From Bacteroidales bacterium (GTDB lineage: Bacteria; Bacteroidota; Bacteroidia; Bacteroidales; UBA7332), in NCBI GenBank assembly GCA_028687995.1, contig JAQTZA010000002.1:124001-188000 (forward strand): DNA of 64,000 bases. The letters are read 5' to 3'. The first letter of the stretch is position 1; the number at the start of each line of letters is the position of its first letter. Shown one piece after another: positions 38,523 through 49,090 of the stretch. The notes below the pieces were generated by a model. The model did not search any database and had not been told where the DNA came from. It saw only the letters and a program-made list of their open reading frames with translations. A program made the position numbers and the translations under genes.

Positions 38523-39710
38523 TTATCGAATAATATCTAATTGTCTAAAGCATTTTTCTATTTTTTCAAAAGCAAAATCTAACTGTGCTTTAGTATGAGT
38601 TGCCATTAAAGAGAAACGAATGAGTGTGTCACTTGGTGCAACTCCTGGTGATACAACTGGATTTACAAAAATACCTTCCTCGAAGAGTAAATGTGTTACT
38701 AAAAAAGTTTTATCATTGTCTCTTACATAAAGAGGAATGATAGGTGTAGTAGTATGACCAATTTCGCATCCAATCCTTCTAAAACCATCCAATGCATAAT
38801 GCGTCAATTCCCACAGATTTGCGATTCGTTCTGGTTCAGATTGCATGATGTCTAAAGCAGCCATAGCCGCTGCTGTTGCTGCAGGAGTAATACTAGCGCT
38901 AAAGATATAGGAGCGAGAATTATGTCTAAGATAGTTTGCAGTAATAGCATCGGTTGCAATAAATCCTCCCAAAGAGGCAAATGATTTGCTGAAAGTTCCC
39001 ATGATTAAATCAACATCATCTGTTACACCATCAGCATGACATAATCCTTGTCCATTTTTGCCAAATACACCCAAGCTATGAGCTTCATCAACCATCACTG
39101 CTGCATCATATTTTTTCGCTAAAGCTGCTATATCTTTTAACGGTGCCTGATCGCCCTCCATACTGAAGACGCCGTCTACCACAATTAATTTTACTTTATC
39201 AGCTTCGCATTTTTGCAATGTTTTCTCTAAAGAATCCATGTCATTATGCTTGAATTTTAGAGTGTTTGAAAAAGAAAGCCTTTTTCCTTCAATAATGGAT
39301 GCATGGTCAAATTCATCCCATATCAAATAGTCTTGTCTACCTGTTAAGCAAGACACAACTCCAGCATTTACTTGAAATCCAGTTGAGTACACAATAGCCT
39401 CTTCTTTACCAACAAATTTTGCCAAACGGTTCTCCAGTTCTATGTGGATGTCTAAAGTCCCATTCAAAAACCTTGAGCCAGCGCAACCAGTTCCATATTT
39501 TTTTATGGCAGCAATGGCGGCTTCCTTAATTTTAGGGTGGTTTGTTAGCCCAAGATAGCTATTTGAGCCAAACATCAATACTTTCTTGCCGTTGATCATT
39601 ACTTCTGTGTCCTGATCGCTTTCAATTGTTCTAAAATAAGGATAGAGACCTAATGCTTTTACTCTTTGAGGAGCATCGTACTCGGCTAACTTTTGTTGAA
39701 GTAATTTCAT
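38523..39710 (-). CDS. spt: Serine palmitoyltransferase-like alpha-oxoamine synthase
   Basis: 395 aa: YPYFRTIESDQDTEVMINGKKVLMFGSNSYLGLTNHPKIKEAAIAAIKKYGTGCAGSRFLNGTLD; resembles Bacteroides SPT more than BioF/Kbl (recalled similarity, not searched). Confidence 0.85.
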   Translation of the reverse strand: MKLLQQKLAEYDAPQRVKALGLYPYFRTIESDQDTEVMINGKKVLMFGSNSYLGLTNHPKIKEAAIAAIKKYGTGCAGSRFLNGTLDIHIELENRLAKFVGKEEAIVYSTGFQVNAGVVSCLTGRQDYLIWDEFDHASIIEGKRLSFSNTLKFKHNDMDSLEKTLQKCEADKVKLIVVDGVFSMEGDQAPLKDIAALAKKYDAAVMVDEAHSLGVFGKNGQGLCHADGVTDDVDLIMGTFSKSFASLGGFIATDAITANYLRHNSRSYIFSASITPAATAAAMAALDIMQSEPERIANLWELTHYALDGFRRIGCEIGHTTTPIIPLYVRDNDKTFLVTHLLFEEGIFVNPVVSPGVAPSDTLIRFSLMATHTKAQLDFAFEKIEKCFRQLDIIR

Positions 39711-40057
39711 ACAATTCTTAAGGTAGAGTTAGTTTACTGCAATTTTTTTTGAGATGAGCAGATTTAATAATCTGTTCTTAAAAGACCGGCAAAATTAGTC
39801 AAAAAAATGATAAAACTGTTTTTTTGATTAAAATTATAAGAAAATTGCAAGTCAGTTAGCTTGTAATATTATTAGCTATTTGATATTAAATACAACAAAT
39901 CGGTCAATTAATATAATGATAAATAACAATTTTAGATAACCATATAATTTGGAGGTCAAAAACGCCGACTATTTTTTATTTTGAAAATGAGTGCAATACC
40001 AGAATACTAAATCATTGATGTTGTCGTTATATAATCATGTTAAACATATAAATGCCT

Positions 40058-40225
40058 ATGAAAAAAAGATTTACACTAAAAGAAAATGTCAAACACCGAG
40101 TACCCAACCGTAAAAATCAAGAAAATCCAACACAAACAACCCTTAACTTTTTGCAGCAATTTGCTCGGGTGTATGAGGTCGAAAAATGTAAAAATGACTC
40201 AATCGTAGAGTTTTATCTCAATTAA
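40058..40225 (+). CDS. Small basic hypothetical protein
   Basis: Own translation MKKRFTLKENVKHRVPNRKNQENPTQTTLNFLQQFARVYEVEKCKNDSIVEFYLN*; followed directly by a strong terminator. Confidence 0.6.
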   Translation: MKKRFTLKENVKHRVPNRKNQENPTQTTLNFLQQFARVYEVEKCKNDSIVEFYLN

Positions 40226-40226
40226 A

Positions 40227-40251
40227 AGCAGCGCTAAGCTGCTTTTTTTTA
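40227..40251 (+). terminator. Rho-independent terminator
   Basis: AGCAGCGCTAAGCTGCTTTTTTTT. Confidence 0.85.
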
Positions 40252-40327
40252 TTTTATACTTTTATAATATTTTGCTCTCAAAAAAAATATCTATCTTTGC
40301 CCACATTGTAATCCAGAGATAGCAAAA

Positions 40328-40756
40328 ATGGATAATTTGATCTGCCATGAAGGAATAGTTGAAGCTTTAAATAGCGAGACTGTTTTCGTAAGAATAATAC
40401 AAGTGTCGGCTTGCTCGTCATGCCATGCAAAAGGGGCTTGTTCTACCTCCGATATTTCAGAAAAGCTTATTGAAATTCGTCAATCGGATGAGAAATTCTC
40501 AATCGGAGAGAGAGTAACTATTGAAGGAAGTTCATCCATCGCAAGTAGTGCAGTTCTTTTGGCCTTTGTCATTCCGTTTGTTTTGATTATTCTGACCTTA
40601 GCTTTATCAACTCACTTTTTTCAGAGCGAAGTCCTTTCGGCTCTACTATCCATTTTAATATTAATTCCTTATTATAGTGTACTCTATTTCAGAAACGATG
40701 TTCTGAAAAAAACATTTGCATTTAGACTTAAACATATAAATAGTTCAGTTCAATGA
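40328..40756 (+). CDS. RseC/MucC-family (SoxR-reducing) protein
   Basis: 142 aa; ACSSCHAKGACSTSDISEK, two TMs; upstream of rnf; TATCTTTG box upstream. Confidence 0.85.
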   Translation: MDNLICHEGIVEALNSETVFVRIIQVSACSSCHAKGACSTSDISEKLIEIRQSDEKFSIGERVTIEGSSSIASSAVLLAFVIPFVLIILTLALSTHFFQSEVLSALLSILILIPYYSVLYFRNDVLKKTFAFRLKHINSSVQ

Positions 40757-41607
40757 ATGTAATTTTAATTTCAGTGATTCTACTGGCAGTTGTGGGAGGA
40801 GTAAGTGCGCTTATTCTTTATTTTGTTGCTCAGAAGTTTCATGTGTTGGAAGATGCTCGTATCGATGTTGTGCAGGAGATATTGCCTGCGGCAAATTGTG
40901 GTGGGTGTGGATATCCTGGTTGTCGTGGTTTTGCTGAAGCGTGTGTGAAAGCTGATACGCTCGAAGGTTTGTATTGTCCGGTGGGTGGCAGTGAAGTGAT
41001 GTCGAAAGTTGGATCTATTTTGGGTCGAGAGGCAGCACAAACGGTTCCGATGGTGGCTGTAGTGCGTTGTCAAGGCGATTGTGATAAACGTCCGCAGACT
41101 AATGAATATGATGGACCGACAAATTGCTCCATAGCTACATCATTATATGGTGGCGATACAGATTGTTCGTATGGCTGCTTGGGGCATGGCGATTGCGTGG
41201 TTGTGTGTGGATTTGATGCCATAAAAATGAATCCGGAAACACGATTGCCGGAAGTCGATGAAGATAAATGCACAGGTTGCAATGCTTGTGTGAAGGCTTG
41301 TCCAAAAGTAATTATAGAATTGCGAAAAAAAGGACCTCGTTCAAGACGAATTTATGTGGGATGTGTGAGCAAAGATAAAGGAGCTCAGACTAAAAATGCT
41401 TGTGCCGTTGGTTGTATTGGCTGTAGCAAATGTTTCAAAGTTTGTGAATTTGATGCGATAACGATTACAAATAATTTGGCGTATATCGATCCGAATAAGT
41501 GCAAACTCTGTCGTAAATGTCCGGAAGTTTGTCCAACCAATGCCATTGTAGAGTTGAATTGTCCTCCCAGAAAGAAAAAAGAAGAGGACGTAATTTCAAA
41601 TGATTAA
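40753..41607 (+). CDS. rnfB: Electron transport complex RnfB
   Basis: 284 aa; EILPAANCGGCGYPGCRGFAEAC plus several CxxCxxCxxxC clusters; overlaps rseC by ATGA. Confidence 0.95.
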   Translation: MNVILISVILLAVVGGVSALILYFVAQKFHVLEDARIDVVQEILPAANCGGCGYPGCRGFAEACVKADTLEGLYCPVGGSEVMSKVGSILGREAAQTVPMVAVVRCQGDCDKRPQTNEYDGPTNCSIATSLYGGDTDCSYGCLGHGDCVVVCGFDAIKMNPETRLPEVDEDKCTGCNACVKACPKVIIELRKKGPRSRRIYVGCVSKDKGAQTKNACAVGCIGCSKCFKVCEFDAITITNNLAYIDPNKCKLCRKCPEVCPTNAIVELNCPPRKKKEEDVISND

Positions 41608-41625
41608 TTAAACAGAATACGTTTT

Positions 41626-42951
41626 ATGCGTACATTCCGTATTGGCGGTGTTCATCCGCCCGAAAACAAATTATCTGCAGGTCAAATTATAGAGGAAATC
41701 GGTTTGCCCAAGCAGGTTATTATCCCTTTGGCTCAAAACTTAGGAGCGCCTTCAACTGCCATCGTCAACAAAGGAGATGAGGTAAAGGTGGGAACAATTA
41801 TTGGTCGTTCATCTGGCTTTGTTTCATCCAATTTACATTCATCAGTTTCAGGCAAAGTTGCCAAAGTAGACCAATCGTTGGATGCGAGTGGTTATCGAAG
41901 ACCTTCTGTATTTATTGATGTGATTGGTGACGAATGGGAAGAATCGATTGATCGATCTACCAATTTGAAAAATGAATGTGATTTGTCGGCTGAAGAAATT
42001 CTGAAAAAAATAGGAGAATTCGGAATCGTAGGCTTGGGTGGAGCCACATTCCCTACACAGGTTAAATTGATGCCGCTTCCGGGTAAAAAAGCTGAGATTT
42101 TAATTATTAATGCTGTTGAATGCGAACCTTATCTAACTTCTGATCATGCTTTGATGATGGAGAAATCAGATGAGATTATGGTTGGAATTCAAATTTTGAT
42201 GAAAGCCATCAACGTGACGCGGACGGTTATTGGTATTGAGAATAATAAACCCGATGCTATTGTTTTGATGACACAGAAAGCACTCAAATACAAAGGTGTT
42301 GAGGTGATGCAGCTCAAGGTTCAATATCCTCAAGGAGGTGAAAAACAGTTGATTGATGCTGTTATTCGACGTCAAGTGCCAAATGGAGCACTTCCAATAG
42401 CAACGGGTGCTATTGTACAGAATGTGGCAACCGCTTTTGCCGTTTATGAAGCTATACAGAAAAATAAGCCATTGATAGACCGAGTGGTAACGGTCACTGG
42501 GAAATCGATTGTGAAACCATCCAATTACAAAGCACGCATCGGAATACCTATGCAGATGCTGATGGATGCTGCTGGTGGATTGCCCGAAGATACAGGTAAA
42601 ATTATTTCAGGTGGCCCAATGATGGGTAAAGCCATTGTTTCGCTTGATATTCCGGTAGTGAAAGGGACTTCTGGTATTTTGGTGTTACCAGATTTTGAAT
42701 CGCAGCGTGCCAAAATGAAAAACTGCATCCGTTGTTCGAAATGTGTCTCCGTTTGTCCGATGGGTTTGGAGCCCTATTTGTTAGGGAGTATTGGCGAAAT
42801 GCAGCTTTGGGACAGGGCAGAAAAAGAGGATGTGATGAATTGCATCGAATGTGGTTGTTGTTCCTACACTTGTCCGTCTGGTAGACCATTGGTCGATTTT
42901 ATCCGTTTGGGTAAAACGAAAGTCAGTGCGATTATTCGCGCAAGAAAATAG
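41626..42951 (+). CDS. rnfC: Electron transport complex RnfC
   Basis: 441 aa; GIVGLGGATFPTQVKL, CIRCSKCVSVCPMGLEP, CIECGCCSYTCPSGRPL. Confidence 0.96.
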   Translation: MRTFRIGGVHPPENKLSAGQIIEEIGLPKQVIIPLAQNLGAPSTAIVNKGDEVKVGTIIGRSSGFVSSNLHSSVSGKVAKVDQSLDASGYRRPSVFIDVIGDEWEESIDRSTNLKNECDLSAEEILKKIGEFGIVGLGGATFPTQVKLMPLPGKKAEILIINAVECEPYLTSDHALMMEKSDEIMVGIQILMKAINVTRTVIGIENNKPDAIVLMTQKALKYKGVEVMQLKVQYPQGGEKQLIDAVIRRQVPNGALPIATGAIVQNVATAFAVYEAIQKNKPLIDRVVTVTGKSIVKPSNYKARIGIPMQMLMDAAGGLPEDTGKIISGGPMMGKAIVSLDIPVVKGTSGILVLPDFESQRAKMKNCIRCSKCVSVCPMGLEPYLLGSIGEMQLWDRAEKEDVMNCIECGCCSYTCPSGRPLVDFIRLGKTKVSAIIRARK

Positions 42952-42987
42952 ATTTTGAGAAAATTTATAGGATAATAAATATAAAAT

Positions 42988-43941
42988 ATGTCACGAAAAC
43001 TTTTTGTATCTCCATCGCCTCACGTGCACAGTGGAGATAGCGTGTCGAGCAATATGTATGGGGTGATTATCGCTCTTATACCTGCGTTCGTCGCTTCCAT
43101 CTATTTCTTTGGCTTGGGAGCACTAACGGTTACTTTCACTGCTGTTGCAGCCTGTCTTCTGTTCGAATTTCTGGTTCAGAAATACCTGATCAAAGGAGAA
43201 TTTACGCTCAATGATGGTTCAGCTTTGCTCACCGGTTTGTTGTTGTCGTTCAATCTACCCTCCAATTTGCCGTTGTGGATTGTAATAATAGGAGCATTTG
43301 TTTCTATTGTTATTGCCAAAATGTCGTTTGGTGGATTGGGTAATAATCTCTTTAATCCTGCATTGGTAGGACGTGTGTTTCTCTTGATTTCATTTCCTGC
43401 TCAGATGACTACATGGCCAGTGGGTGGAACGGCTGATCGTTTCACGACAGTGGATGTGGCTACAGGAGCAACTCATCTGATGCCACTGAAAGGCATGGGC
43501 GGCGATCTATTGACGTATGCCGATCTGTTTTTTGGAAAAATGGGAGGAAGTCTGGGAGAGGTAAGTGCTTTTGCATTGTTAATCGGTTTTGCCTTTATGC
43601 TTTGGCGAAAAATAATTACGTGGCACATCCCGGTTTCTATTTTTGCTTCGGTTGCGATATTTGCCCTTTTGCTGAAAGCTGATCCGATAGCTCATCTTTT
43701 TTCCGGGGGATTGATGTTAGGTGCCATTTTTATGGCGACCGACTATGTTTCATCACCCATGAGTAAGAGTGGAATGATTCTTTACGGCGTTTTGATTGGT
43801 TTTTTGACACTGCTCATTCGCAAATATGGCGCATATCCCGAAGGTGTTTCGTTTGCCATTTTGTTGATGAATTCCGTTACGCCTATTATTAATATGTATA
43901 TGAAACCGAAACGATTTGGGGAGGTAGTGAAGAATGGCTAA
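42988..43941 (+). CDS. rnfD: Electron transport complex RnfD
   Basis: 317 aa polytopic; VDVATGATHLMPLKG flavinylation-type motif. Confidence 0.95.
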   Translation: MSRKLFVSPSPHVHSGDSVSSNMYGVIIALIPAFVASIYFFGLGALTVTFTAVAACLLFEFLVQKYLIKGEFTLNDGSALLTGLLLSFNLPSNLPLWIVIIGAFVSIVIAKMSFGGLGNNLFNPALVGRVFLLISFPAQMTTWPVGGTADRFTTVDVATGATHLMPLKGMGGDLLTYADLFFGKMGGSLGEVSAFALLIGFAFMLWRKIITWHIPVSIFASVAIFALLLKADPIAHLFSGGLMLGAIFMATDYVSSPMSKSGMILYGVLIGFLTLLIRKYGAYPEGVSFAILLMNSVTPIINMYMKPKRFGEVVKNG

Positions 43942-44551
43942 GTTACAATCAACTTTTAAAAATATGTTTCTGGTTTTGGTCATCTTTACGGCTGTTGCAG
44001 CGGCTTTGCTGGCCATGGTCAATGAGGTAACAAAAGCGCCTATTGCGGCTTCTGAAAAAGCCAAACAAGAGAATGCGATCAAAGTAGTTTTGCCCGAATT
44101 CGATAATTCACCCACGGAAGAAAAATACCTTGCCAAAACGGTGGATGGTGATTCGTTGCTGGTTTTTCCTGCCAAAAAAGGAGGCAAATATGTAGGTTCG
44201 GCTGTTGCATCGACTACCAAAAAAGGATTCTCGGGATTGGTGAAAATTATGGTCGGATTCAATGCCGATGGTACATTGTATAACTATTCGGTTTTACATC
44301 ATGCCGAAACGCCTGGTTTGGGATCGAAGATACAGGATTGGTTTAGCGATAAATTGCGCCCTAGTAGTTGTGTGATTGGTAAAAATCCGGAGAAAGGATT
44401 GAAAGTGAGCAAAGATGGGGGAGAAGTGGATGCCATTACGGCGGCAACCATATCATCTCGGGCTTTTTTAGATGCCATAAACAGAGCCTATAGCACACTT
44501 AATCATTCTGTAAATGTGAGTGATACCATTTCTCTTCAAACGAATAATTGA
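43934..44551 (+). CDS. rnfG: Electron transport complex RnfG
   Basis: 205 aa; FMN-binding motif VDAITAATISSRAF. Confidence 0.95.
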   Translation: MAKLQSTFKNMFLVLVIFTAVAAALLAMVNEVTKAPIAASEKAKQENAIKVVLPEFDNSPTEEKYLAKTVDGDSLLVFPAKKGGKYVGSAVASTTKKGFSGLVKIMVGFNADGTLYNYSVLHHAETPGLGSKIQDWFSDKLRPSSCVIGKNPEKGLKVSKDGGEVDAITAATISSRAFLDAINRAYSTLNHSVNVSDTISLQTNN

Positions 44552-44563
44552 TAGGAGGTTATT

Positions 44564-45151
44564 ATGGAAAGATTCAAGATATTTTATAACGGAATCGTAA
44601 AAGAGAATCCGACGTTTGTGTTGCTATTAGGTATGTGCCCGACGTTGGGGACAACCTCATCGGCATTAAACGGTATGGGAATGGGATTGGCAACGGCTTT
44701 TGTGCTGATGGCATCGAATATGGCTATTTCATCCATCAAAGATTTTGTACCAGACAAAGTACGTATTCCTGTTTTCGTCGTTGTAATTGCAACGTTTGTT
44801 ACAGTTGTACAGTTTTTGATGCAAGCGTATATGCCGGCGTTGTACGCTAGTTTAGGGTTGTTTATCCCACTGATTGTGGTGAATTGCATTGTGCTAGGCC
44901 GGGCGGAATCGTATGCCGCTAAAAACGGTGTGATCAACTCTGGACTCGATGGGTTAGGTAGTGGGATGGGATTTACGTTGGCATTGACTATTTTGGGAGC
45001 GTTAAGAGAATTTCTGGGGACAGGTAAATTCTTTGGTTTGACTGCATTTCCTGAGAAATATGGTTCCCTAATTTTCGTGTTAGCACCGGGTGCATTTATC
45101 GTATTGGGTTACCTGATTGCATTGGTGAATCGATTGAAAAGTCGTGATTAA
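44564..45151 (+). CDS. rnfE: Electron transport complex RnfE
   Basis: 195 aa; NPTFVLLLGMCPTLGTTSSALNGMGMG. Confidence 0.95.
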   Translation: MERFKIFYNGIVKENPTFVLLLGMCPTLGTTSSALNGMGMGLATAFVLMASNMAISSIKDFVPDKVRIPVFVVVIATFVTVVQFLMQAYMPALYASLGLFIPLIVVNCIVLGRAESYAAKNGVINSGLDGLGSGMGFTLALTILGALREFLGTGKFFGLTAFPEKYGSLIFVLAPGAFIVLGYLIALVNRLKSRD

Positions 45152-45174
45152 TTAAAATTTAAACGAGATAGATT

Positions 45175-45777
45175 ATGTCGTACATTCTGATTTTCATTAC
45201 CGCCGTATTTGTCAATAATATCGTATTGGCACAGTTCTTGGGAATCTGTCCCTTTTTAGGAGTCTCCAACAAGACTGAGACAGCTATAGGCATGGGAGCA
45301 GCCGTTGCATTTGTAATGACGTTGGCAACCATTTTTACCTATTTGATTCAAAGCCTGTTGACCTACTTTGGGCTAGATTTTATGCAAACCATCACTTTTA
45401 TTTTGGTGATCGCTGCTTTGGTGCAAATGGTAGAGATTATTCTTAAAAAGGTTTCCCCTCCTTTGTACCAAGCGTTGGGCGTATTTTTACCCTTGATTAC
45501 TACAAATTGTGCGATTTTGGGTGTTGCTATTTTGGTGATTCAAAAGGAGTTGACGCTTTTTGAATCGGTGATTTTTGCATTCTCTACGGCCATCGGTTTT
45601 GGTGTTGCATTGGTGCTTTTCTCAGGGTTGAGAGAGCAAATGGCATTAACCAAAATACCGAAAGCGATGCGTGGTACTCCGATTGCTTTGATTGTAGCCG
45701 GCATGCTGGCAATGGCATTTATGGGATTTTCTGGTGTGGACAAGACATTGGCTATTCTGTGGGGGATTGCGAAATAG
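45175..45777 (+). CDS. rnfA: Electron transport complex RnfA
   Basis: 200 aa; NNIVLAQFLGICPFLGVSNK, LITTNCAILGVAI. Confidence 0.95.
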   Translation: MSYILIFITAVFVNNIVLAQFLGICPFLGVSNKTETAIGMGAAVAFVMTLATIFTYLIQSLLTYFGLDFMQTITFILVIAALVQMVEIILKKVSPPLYQALGVFLPLITTNCAILGVAILVIQKELTLFESVIFAFSTAIGFGVALVLFSGLREQMALTKIPKAMRGTPIALIVAGMLAMAFMGFSGVDKTLAILWGIAK

Positions 45778-45845
45778 AGAGACAGTGCATTCATTCCAGA
45801 TAGTTGTAATAATTTTCGTACTTTTACGGAAAATAATTCGAATAT

Positions 45846-46865
45846 ATGATTTCAAAAATAATTGCTGAAGATAAAATACAACAGGTCAAGAAATTAATTG
45901 ATCGTCACGACAAAATTGTAATTGTCACACATACATCACCCGATGGGGATGCAATAGGCTCTTCGTTGGGTCTTTTTCATTTTTTAGACGAGATAGATAA
46001 ACAAGTTTCGCTGATTGTTCCGAACGAATTTCCCGATTTTCTTCGTTGGATGAAAGGCGCAAATGATGTAGTCGTTTATGATAAATATACTGAGTTTGCG
46101 CAGCAATTAATTGACGAAGCAGAGGTTATTTTTTGCTTGGATTTTAATGGCAGAAAAAGGATCAGCACCATGGAGGCATCTATTGTGAATGCGAAGGCAA
46201 AAAAAGTGATGGTCGATCATCATCCTTATCCCGAAGATTTTTGCGACGTTACCATTTCTTATCCGCAGGTAAGCTCGACTGGTGAATTGATTTTTAGATT
46301 AATTTGTCGTTTAGGACAATTCGAGTCAATTAATCTAGCAAGCGCTGAGGCTCTTTACACAGCTATGATGACTGATACGGGTGCTTTTACCTATAATTCT
46401 GATAATCCTGAAATTTACACTATTATTTCTGAATTGATGAAATTGGGTGTGAAGAAAGATACGATTTATCAACACGTGTATCACAATTATTCAGCAGATC
46501 GCATGAAATTAATGGGTTTTTCACTTTCTGAAAAACTCAAAATCTATCCAGAACTTCACACAGCTATTATATCACTTTCGAAAGAAGAACTCGCAAAATA
46601 CAATGCCAAACGAGGAGATACCGAAGGATTTGTGAATATTCCTTTCTCTATTTCAGGGATTAAATGTTCCGTATTTTTCAGAGAAGATGAGGATAAAATT
46701 AAAATCTCGTTTCGTAGTAAAGGCAATCTAGCGGTCAATAGAATTTCAACCGACTATTTTGGAGGAGGTGGTCATACCAATGCTGCTGGAGGCGAATTCT
46801 TCGGAACAATGGATGAAGCAATCGCTCTTTTTGAAAAAGTGATGCCACATTACCTTGCACTGTAA
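45846..46865 (+). CDS. nrnA: DHH-family NrnA-like oligoribonuclease/pAp phosphatase
   Basis: 339 aa; THTSPDGDAIGSSLGL, VDHHPYPEDF, GGGHTNAAGGEF. Confidence 0.93.
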   Translation: MISKIIAEDKIQQVKKLIDRHDKIVIVTHTSPDGDAIGSSLGLFHFLDEIDKQVSLIVPNEFPDFLRWMKGANDVVVYDKYTEFAQQLIDEAEVIFCLDFNGRKRISTMEASIVNAKAKKVMVDHHPYPEDFCDVTISYPQVSSTGELIFRLICRLGQFESINLASAEALYTAMMTDTGAFTYNSDNPEIYTIISELMKLGVKKDTIYQHVYHNYSADRMKLMGFSLSEKLKIYPELHTAIISLSKEELAKYNAKRGDTEGFVNIPFSISGIKCSVFFREDEDKIKISFRSKGNLAVNRISTDYFGGGGHTNAAGGEFFGTMDEAIALFEKVMPHYLAL

Positions 46866-46968
46866 TGTGAATAAACTTTATAAGGATTGGGAATGCTTTT
46901 CCTTTTAACATTTTTAAAGTTGAATTCTCTGTCGCTTTGTATAACTTTGACCGCTTAAATAGACAAAT

Positions 46969-47535
46969 ATGCGCAAAATTTTTATTTTTCTGAATCTTTT
47001 ATTACTTGGTTCTATAATTTTTACTTCGTGTGATAACACCAAAACATACGCTCAACTTTTAGCAGAAGAGAAATCTGCAATTGCAAAATTGATTGCAGAT
47101 AGTTTTATTGTGATTCCTTTTAATAAAGACTCTCTTTACACAAAGCAAAATAAACACATCATGCAACTTTCAAATGGTCTCTACTTGGCCATTATCAGTA
47201 AAGGTAATATGCTTGATACTGCACGTCTCAATGTGACAAAAGTAACCTATCGTTTCAAAGGTCTAAGATTTGTGAATGATACAATTTATGAACAAAATAT
47301 CCATCTGACTTATCCAGCGGAGTTTATTTATGGGCAGCAATCGACCGATTATGGTTTGACTTTTGGCCCAACAAATATGGCTTGTGAGGCTGTGCAAACT
47401 CCACTTAAGTATGTGGGCAACGGAGGAGTCGTAAAACTAGTGATACCTTCAAAAATTAATTTCTCAAACTATCAACGCTCAGTACAGCCGATTTATATTC
47501 AAGAATTGAAATATACATTCTCGGTTCAGAATTAA
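46969..47535 (+). CDS. DUF4827-like lipoprotein
   Basis: 188 aa; SIIFTSCDNTKTYAQLLAEEKSAI lipobox. Confidence 0.75.
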   Translation: MRKIFIFLNLLLLGSIIFTSCDNTKTYAQLLAEEKSAIAKLIADSFIVIPFNKDSLYTKQNKHIMQLSNGLYLAIISKGNMLDTARLNVTKVTYRFKGLRFVNDTIYEQNIHLTYPAEFIYGQQSTDYGLTFGPTNMACEAVQTPLKYVGNGGVVKLVIPSKINFSNYQRSVQPIYIQELKYTFSVQN

Positions 47536-47554
47536 TTGATACCATAATTTGAAC

Positions 47555-47590
47555 AAAAACGGTACATCTCTGAAAAGTTGTGCCGTTTTT
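47555..47590 (+). terminator. Terminator
   Basis: AAAAACGGTACA...TGTGCCGTTTTT. Confidence 0.7.
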
Positions 47591-47639
47591 ATTTCTATTA
47601 GTTTCTTATCTTTGCAACTTAACTTAAACGTACAATAAA

Positions 47640-49025
47640 ATGACTTTAATTAAATCGATTTCGGGAATACGCGGTACAATTGGTGGCGTAGCAGGAGAGG
47701 GTTTGAATCCACTTGATATTGTGAAATTTACGGCTGCTTATGCTACTTTGATCCGTAAAATGAAAACTGGTAAAAATACCATTGTAGTCGGTCGTGATGC
47801 ACGCATTTCGGGCGAAATGGTGAATCAGGTTGTTGTTGGAACATTGATGGGGATGGGTTTTGATGTTTTAAATATTGGCCTTGCAACCACTCCAACAACT
47901 GAATTAGCCGTAACAATGGCTGGTGCAGCTGGTGGAGTTATTCTTACCGCCAGCCACAACCCTAAACAGTGGAATGCATTGAAATTGCTTAATGAAAAGG
48001 GCGAATTTCTAAATGCTGCTGAAGGTGAAACTATTTTGAAAATAGCCGAAGAGGAGTCATTCTCGTTTGTTTCTGTCGATGAATTAGGAAAAGTAACAGA
48101 AGATTTTTCTTTTGATAAAAAACATATTGAAAGTGTTTTGGCTTTAGATTTAGTAGATGTAGATGCCATTCGTAAAGCCGGTTTTAGCGTTGCAATTGAT
48201 TGTGTGAATTCTGTAGGAGGCGTCGTTTTACCTGAATTGTTGAAAGCATTAGGTGTGACCAAAATAGAAAAGCTATTTTGCGAACCAAATGGTCAGTTTC
48301 CTCATAATCCGGAACCACTTCCAGAACATTTGACTGATATTGCAGCTGTTCTGAAACAAGGCAAAGCAGATGTCGGTTTTGTAGTTGATCCCGATGTGGA
48401 CCGTTTGGCGATTATTTGTGAAAATGGCGATATGTTTGGCGAAGAGTACACGTTGGTTGCCATTTCAGATTACGTGTTGTCTAAAACTCCTGGAAATACA
48501 GTGTCTAATCTAAGCTCTACTCGTGCTTTGCGTGATGTCACCCGTAAACACGGACAAACATACGAAGCTGCCGCGGTAGGAGAGGTGAATGTCGTTGCGA
48601 AGATGAAAGCAACTCACTCAGTAATAGGTGGAGAGGGAAATGGTGGTGTTATATATCCTGCTAGTCATTACGGCCGTGATGCATTGGTAGGAATTGCGTT
48701 ATTCTTAACACAACTTGCAAAATCAGGGAAAAAAGTTACTGAATTGCGTGCACAATATCCACCCTATTTTATCGCGAAACAAAAAGTTGAATTGACTCCA
48801 AATATTGATGTTGATGCTATTCTGGAACAAATGAAAATTCAATATTCGCAATATGATGTAAATACAATTGACGGTGTGAAGATTGATTTCCCTGACAAAT
48901 GGGTGCATCTTCGCAAATCAAATACAGAAGCGATTATTCGCGTGTATGCTGAGGCTTCCACAATGGATTTGGCCGAAGAATTAGCTGCTGAGATTATGAA
49001 AGTGATTCGAGATTTAGCAAAATAG
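47640..49025 (+). CDS. glmM: Phosphoglucosamine mutase/phosphomannomutase
   Basis: 461 aa; SGIRGTIGG, LTASHNPKQWNALKLL, VDPDVDRLAI, GGEGNGGVIYP. Confidence 0.9.
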   Translation: MTLIKSISGIRGTIGGVAGEGLNPLDIVKFTAAYATLIRKMKTGKNTIVVGRDARISGEMVNQVVVGTLMGMGFDVLNIGLATTPTTELAVTMAGAAGGVILTASHNPKQWNALKLLNEKGEFLNAAEGETILKIAEEESFSFVSVDELGKVTEDFSFDKKHIESVLALDLVDVDAIRKAGFSVAIDCVNSVGGVVLPELLKALGVTKIEKLFCEPNGQFPHNPEPLPEHLTDIAAVLKQGKADVGFVVDPDVDRLAIICENGDMFGEEYTLVAISDYVLSKTPGNTVSNLSSTRALRDVTRKHGQTYEAAAVGEVNVVAKMKATHSVIGGEGNGGVIYPASHYGRDALVGIALFLTQLAKSGKKVTELRAQYPPYFIAKQKVELTPNIDVDAILEQMKIQYSQYDVNTIDGVKIDFPDKWVHLRKSNTEAIIRVYAEASTMDLAEELAAEIMKVIRDLAK

Positions 49026-49045
49026 ATGGCGGAATATTTAATCTA

Positions 49046-49081
49046 AAAGAGGCACGAATAAGAAAATATTCGTGCCTCTTT
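49046..49081. terminator. Bidirectional terminator
   Basis: AAAGAGGCACGAATA-AGAAAA-TATTCGTGCCTCTTT. Confidence 0.85.
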
Positions 49082-49090
49082 AGTGAATTC

